This document shows positions 39,336 to 42,001 of a stretch of 42,001 nt of DNA, one piece after another. Numbering within the stretch: the stretch's first letter is position 1; each line of letters opens with the position of its first letter. The notes beneath the pieces were generated by a model. It saw only the letters and a program-made list of their open reading frames with translations, searched no databases and was not told the origin of the DNA. The stretch is taken from the NCBI GenBank assembly GCA_022376515.1, contig WTXI01000307.1, positions 1-42,001 on the forward strand. Reading direction: 5' to 3'. The DNA comes from Lactifluus volemus. Taxonomy: Eukaryota; Basidiomycota; Agaricomycetes; Russulales; Russulaceae. Made by a program: the position numbers and the translations under genes.

Positions 39336-42001
39336 CTTAATGGCATAACCCTCAAAATTACACCACGCTTATGATAGATCTACTCACGGTATAATGAACG
39401 GCAACACCACTCAATATATGTTTCCCCTACAACTTCCTAGCGGAATGTTGGCCCCACGTTCCATATCAATATACTCGGCCTTGGGCTATATGGGGTTAAA
39501 AACTGAGCCAAAATTTGCACGTGCGTTACTAACGACCATAGGTCGAGGCGTTGTCTCACAGGCTCGACCGATATGATAGCCGGAACAAATATCTGGCGTG
39601 ATGAACACGTAAAACGTGTGTTAAGTTTATTGGCACCGAAGTTACTACATCACCTGCATGGATATATTGCCCTTCTCTGCAACTGATGGATGTAAGTCGG
39701 TGGCGACGGCATCTGGAAATCGCAGTGTGGGATTTCCAGGTGCCGCCAGGGAAAACGGGCACATGACCATGGCATGTGGTTATATGAGGCGTCATTTCGT
39801 TCTAGGCCTCCCCCCCGTGTCAATGTCAATTACGAGCCTTCCGAAAGATTCAACTCGTAATCTTTTCTCGGGACCTTTGTCAATGAGGAGCCAGCTAGTA
39901 GTCCTCAACTTTTGGTGCCACATGCGTGACTTGTAAATTGTGCAAAGTTTAACTCACAGCTCATTCATAAATAAACATCACGCAGGCCCTTGCCCCGACC
40001 GACCGCACAGATGAAACGTCCGAGCCAAACAGTATCGGGTGCAAACTTCATCTGATTTCATCGCAGTTATCGCGCGCTCGAAGTTTCCCAAACCTCCCCG
40101 GCGGCGCGCCGGAAGACGAATGATGAAAATATTTTTCTCAAGTCCTTTGCGATGATACGGTAAAAAGCCATGGATATGCTCACACCCATGCAACGCTCAT
40201 TACCAGTGGGGTGGTCGCGTCATGAACTACACGACCCCCGCCACCATGAAACAAACTGAATACAAAATCCATTCGGTTACACTTTTGTTTGGATATGCGT
40301 CACATTTTCCTTAGTTTGAACAGCGAGACTATCATAGTAGTTGCGGTGGATGTTGTCCTGGTACCTTTTTTGAGTTCAAAATTATTTCAAACTTGATGTG
40401 CGGATGATGGACGATGAAGAAATCTGATTCAAGTCCAATATAGTGATGACTTGTTATTTGATGTACGTAGTATGATTTCCACGCAAAGATTCCACGATGG
40501 GCATCATTACCTTGATCATTACACCCAGGGTCATTACGACTTAGATCACGGTGCGTAGTACTACTATGCAAGCTGCAGGGCAAAAGTCTGACATCACAGA
40601 CGGCCGTTCGGAATTATAGTCCCCAATCTCCATCAAATTCTTCTTGGTCTCTTGCACAGTCCTGAGATTTGAAGCATCCAGATCCAGGGTTTCGGACGGT
40701 TCCCGAAACTATGAGAATGTAGGCTTACTAGGCTCACGGATCTGTTTCTGGATCAGTAAACATCAGTCCCAAAAGTCTGCGAGTGTGATGTCTACCAAAT
40801 GAGAAGGCACTCACAATGGCATTTATAATACTCCTTAATAATGCCATCTCGGATTGTAGTAAAGCAGCCTGGGCTCAGGCAGAAGGTGGCCTACCCATAG
40901 AGGCGGTCCGCGCAATACCATCCTCCTTGTGGTGTCAGTGGGGATGATATTCTTGGCCGGTGACGCGGTGACGAGCGGCGCGTCCGAACGGGGAGGCTTC
41001 GAAATGGAAAGACGTAACAGTTGTGTAATCTTGCCATCCGTATTATACAGTAGATGATGCTGCGGTCTTCCGAAAAGCAGTCCATGTGAAAAGTTATCCT
41101 AGCGATACGCTTTTGATAGTCATTCAACATCTTCGAAGGACACCTGTTGCGCGCTGATGAATCTGAAAGTAGAGCAGTGCCGAGCAGCGATGCTTCGATA
41201 CTCCTTTGCTACATGATTTAGTGGTCTTTAAATACATTGAAACTCGCAGTTACGTATGACATATGAAAGTGGTCCGAGTCAGCATAAATGCGGTAGTGAT
41301 TATGATGTGGAAAGCTGTGATACAGCCACGGTATCGCTCCGAATCATTCGGGGTCGTCTCCGCGGCGGGATCGGTACTTGGCCGAATGCAGGCCTGGGTC
41401 TCCTCGATAAACTTCACGAAGTCCCTTTTTGCTTGTGCCAGCGATGGAGTTTACGGGTCGTTTGGAAGAGGGGCACGGTTAATGGAAGTGGACATAAACG
41501 TACACCATAAAGTTGTCATAATTCCTCATAAACCCATGAAGCGTGCGGCAACCCCAAGAGGGAGGCCACCAGACGGTTGCTATATCTCAGGCTCGTTGGT
41601 TGTGCGTGTTACCATACAGTAAACGCAGGAGACCAAAGCCATGCGGGATGTCCTTCTGACTAACTTGAAGTATGGTCGGCATGTCAACATGTCAACCTTG
41701 GCCGTGGACGAATGGCAGCGGAAGAGGCCGTGGAATGCGACGGCCACTTCAAGTTGATGTCACGGTAGCATTGCCAAGTTCTGCTAGTACCGGTTCGACG
41801 CCCGCCACGCTCGCTCCGTATAGTATCCACGGAGCCAATAGACAATTCATTTTCCAGGAAGAGATAAGGGGCCATTCTCAAGGCACTCGGGCGAGTTTGA
41901 ATAGTGTGTGTTTTGGGAAAGGAGAAAGAAGCAGTGATACTTCGTCGCTCCCTGATACACAATTCAGAGTGCCTTGAATATAGGAAGGCATGTAGTAGAG
42001 A
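39336..42001. other. Terminal 2.7 kb without a called gene
   Basis: Only short frames without family signature. The plus-strand frame 41263-41622 and the minus-strand frame near 40890-41130 were examined; neither has clear splice structure or motifs. Small repeats of TCATTAC occur near 40500. Confidence 0.4.

Noticed and set aside
40840..41130. Minus-strand frames that look mildly coding (ISKPPRSDAPLV, GPPLWVGHLL)
   Set aside because: No start, intron or family signature could be established, so no gene was called.
1..42001. CRISPR arrays, prokaryotic operons, Shine-Dalgarno sites, rRNA genes
   Set aside because: The intron-rich eukaryotic gene structure excludes the prokaryotic features, and no rRNA-like sequence was seen.

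Overview
The window looks like nuclear DNA of a basidiomycete fungus, most likely a mushroom-forming Agaricomycete. It has many short GT-AG introns of about 45 to 75 nt, one intact Ty1/copia-type retrotransposon, and families typical of that group: an F-box/leucine-rich protein, a DUF6699 protein, an SPX-EXS protein of the SYG1/XPR1 type, and a fungal Zn2Cys6 factor. I cannot name the genus. Intron-exon models were built by eye. In every model called intact, the phases are consistent from first to last exon.

Layout. 1-1676 (-): exons of the C-terminal half of VPS39/Vam6, a HOPS tethering subunit. 2029-7872: a complete, very young copia element with identical 141-bp LTRs. 8265-9815: a dispersed coiled-coil repeat fragment, then a decayed piece of fatty acid synthase alpha (FAS2), which is interrupted by a 178-bp MITE. 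10379-14418: an intact 23-exon SYG1/XPR1 gene with tandemly duplicated exons. 14814-16747 (-): a second, decayed copy of the VPS39 C-terminal half. 17192-18651 (-): an F-box gene. 18.8-22.3 kb: LTR remnant, coiled-coil remnant, P450 pseudogene, further VPS39 scraps and inverted repeats. 22550-23898 (-): the N-terminal CNH half of VPS39. From 24.1 kb the sequence becomes compact and gene-like on the + strand: a novel-looking fusion ending in DUF6699 (24149-26250), an SDS23-type CBS protein (26454-28371) and a cystathionine gamma-synthase (28533-30523). Further right are a hypothetical gene (32401-33821), a Zn2Cys6 factor (36368-37652) and a MAM33/p32 protein (38140-39335). The last 2.7 kb hold nothing I can call.

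How it fits together. The right side is ordinary housekeeping content: sulfur amino acid synthesis, a Sds23-type stress/PP2A regulator and a mitochondrial matrix protein. The left 24 kb is a rearranged, transposon-rich zone in which one VPS39 gene has been split and copied at least four times. FAS2, P450 and SYG1 fragments were also duplicated or lost there. The repeated pieces could partly be an assembly artefact of two haplotypes. The main results are the exploded VPS39 locus, the exon duplications in SYG1, the MITE whose removal restores a FAS2 reading frame, and the CRE-bearing mini-LTRs of a fresh copia insertion.
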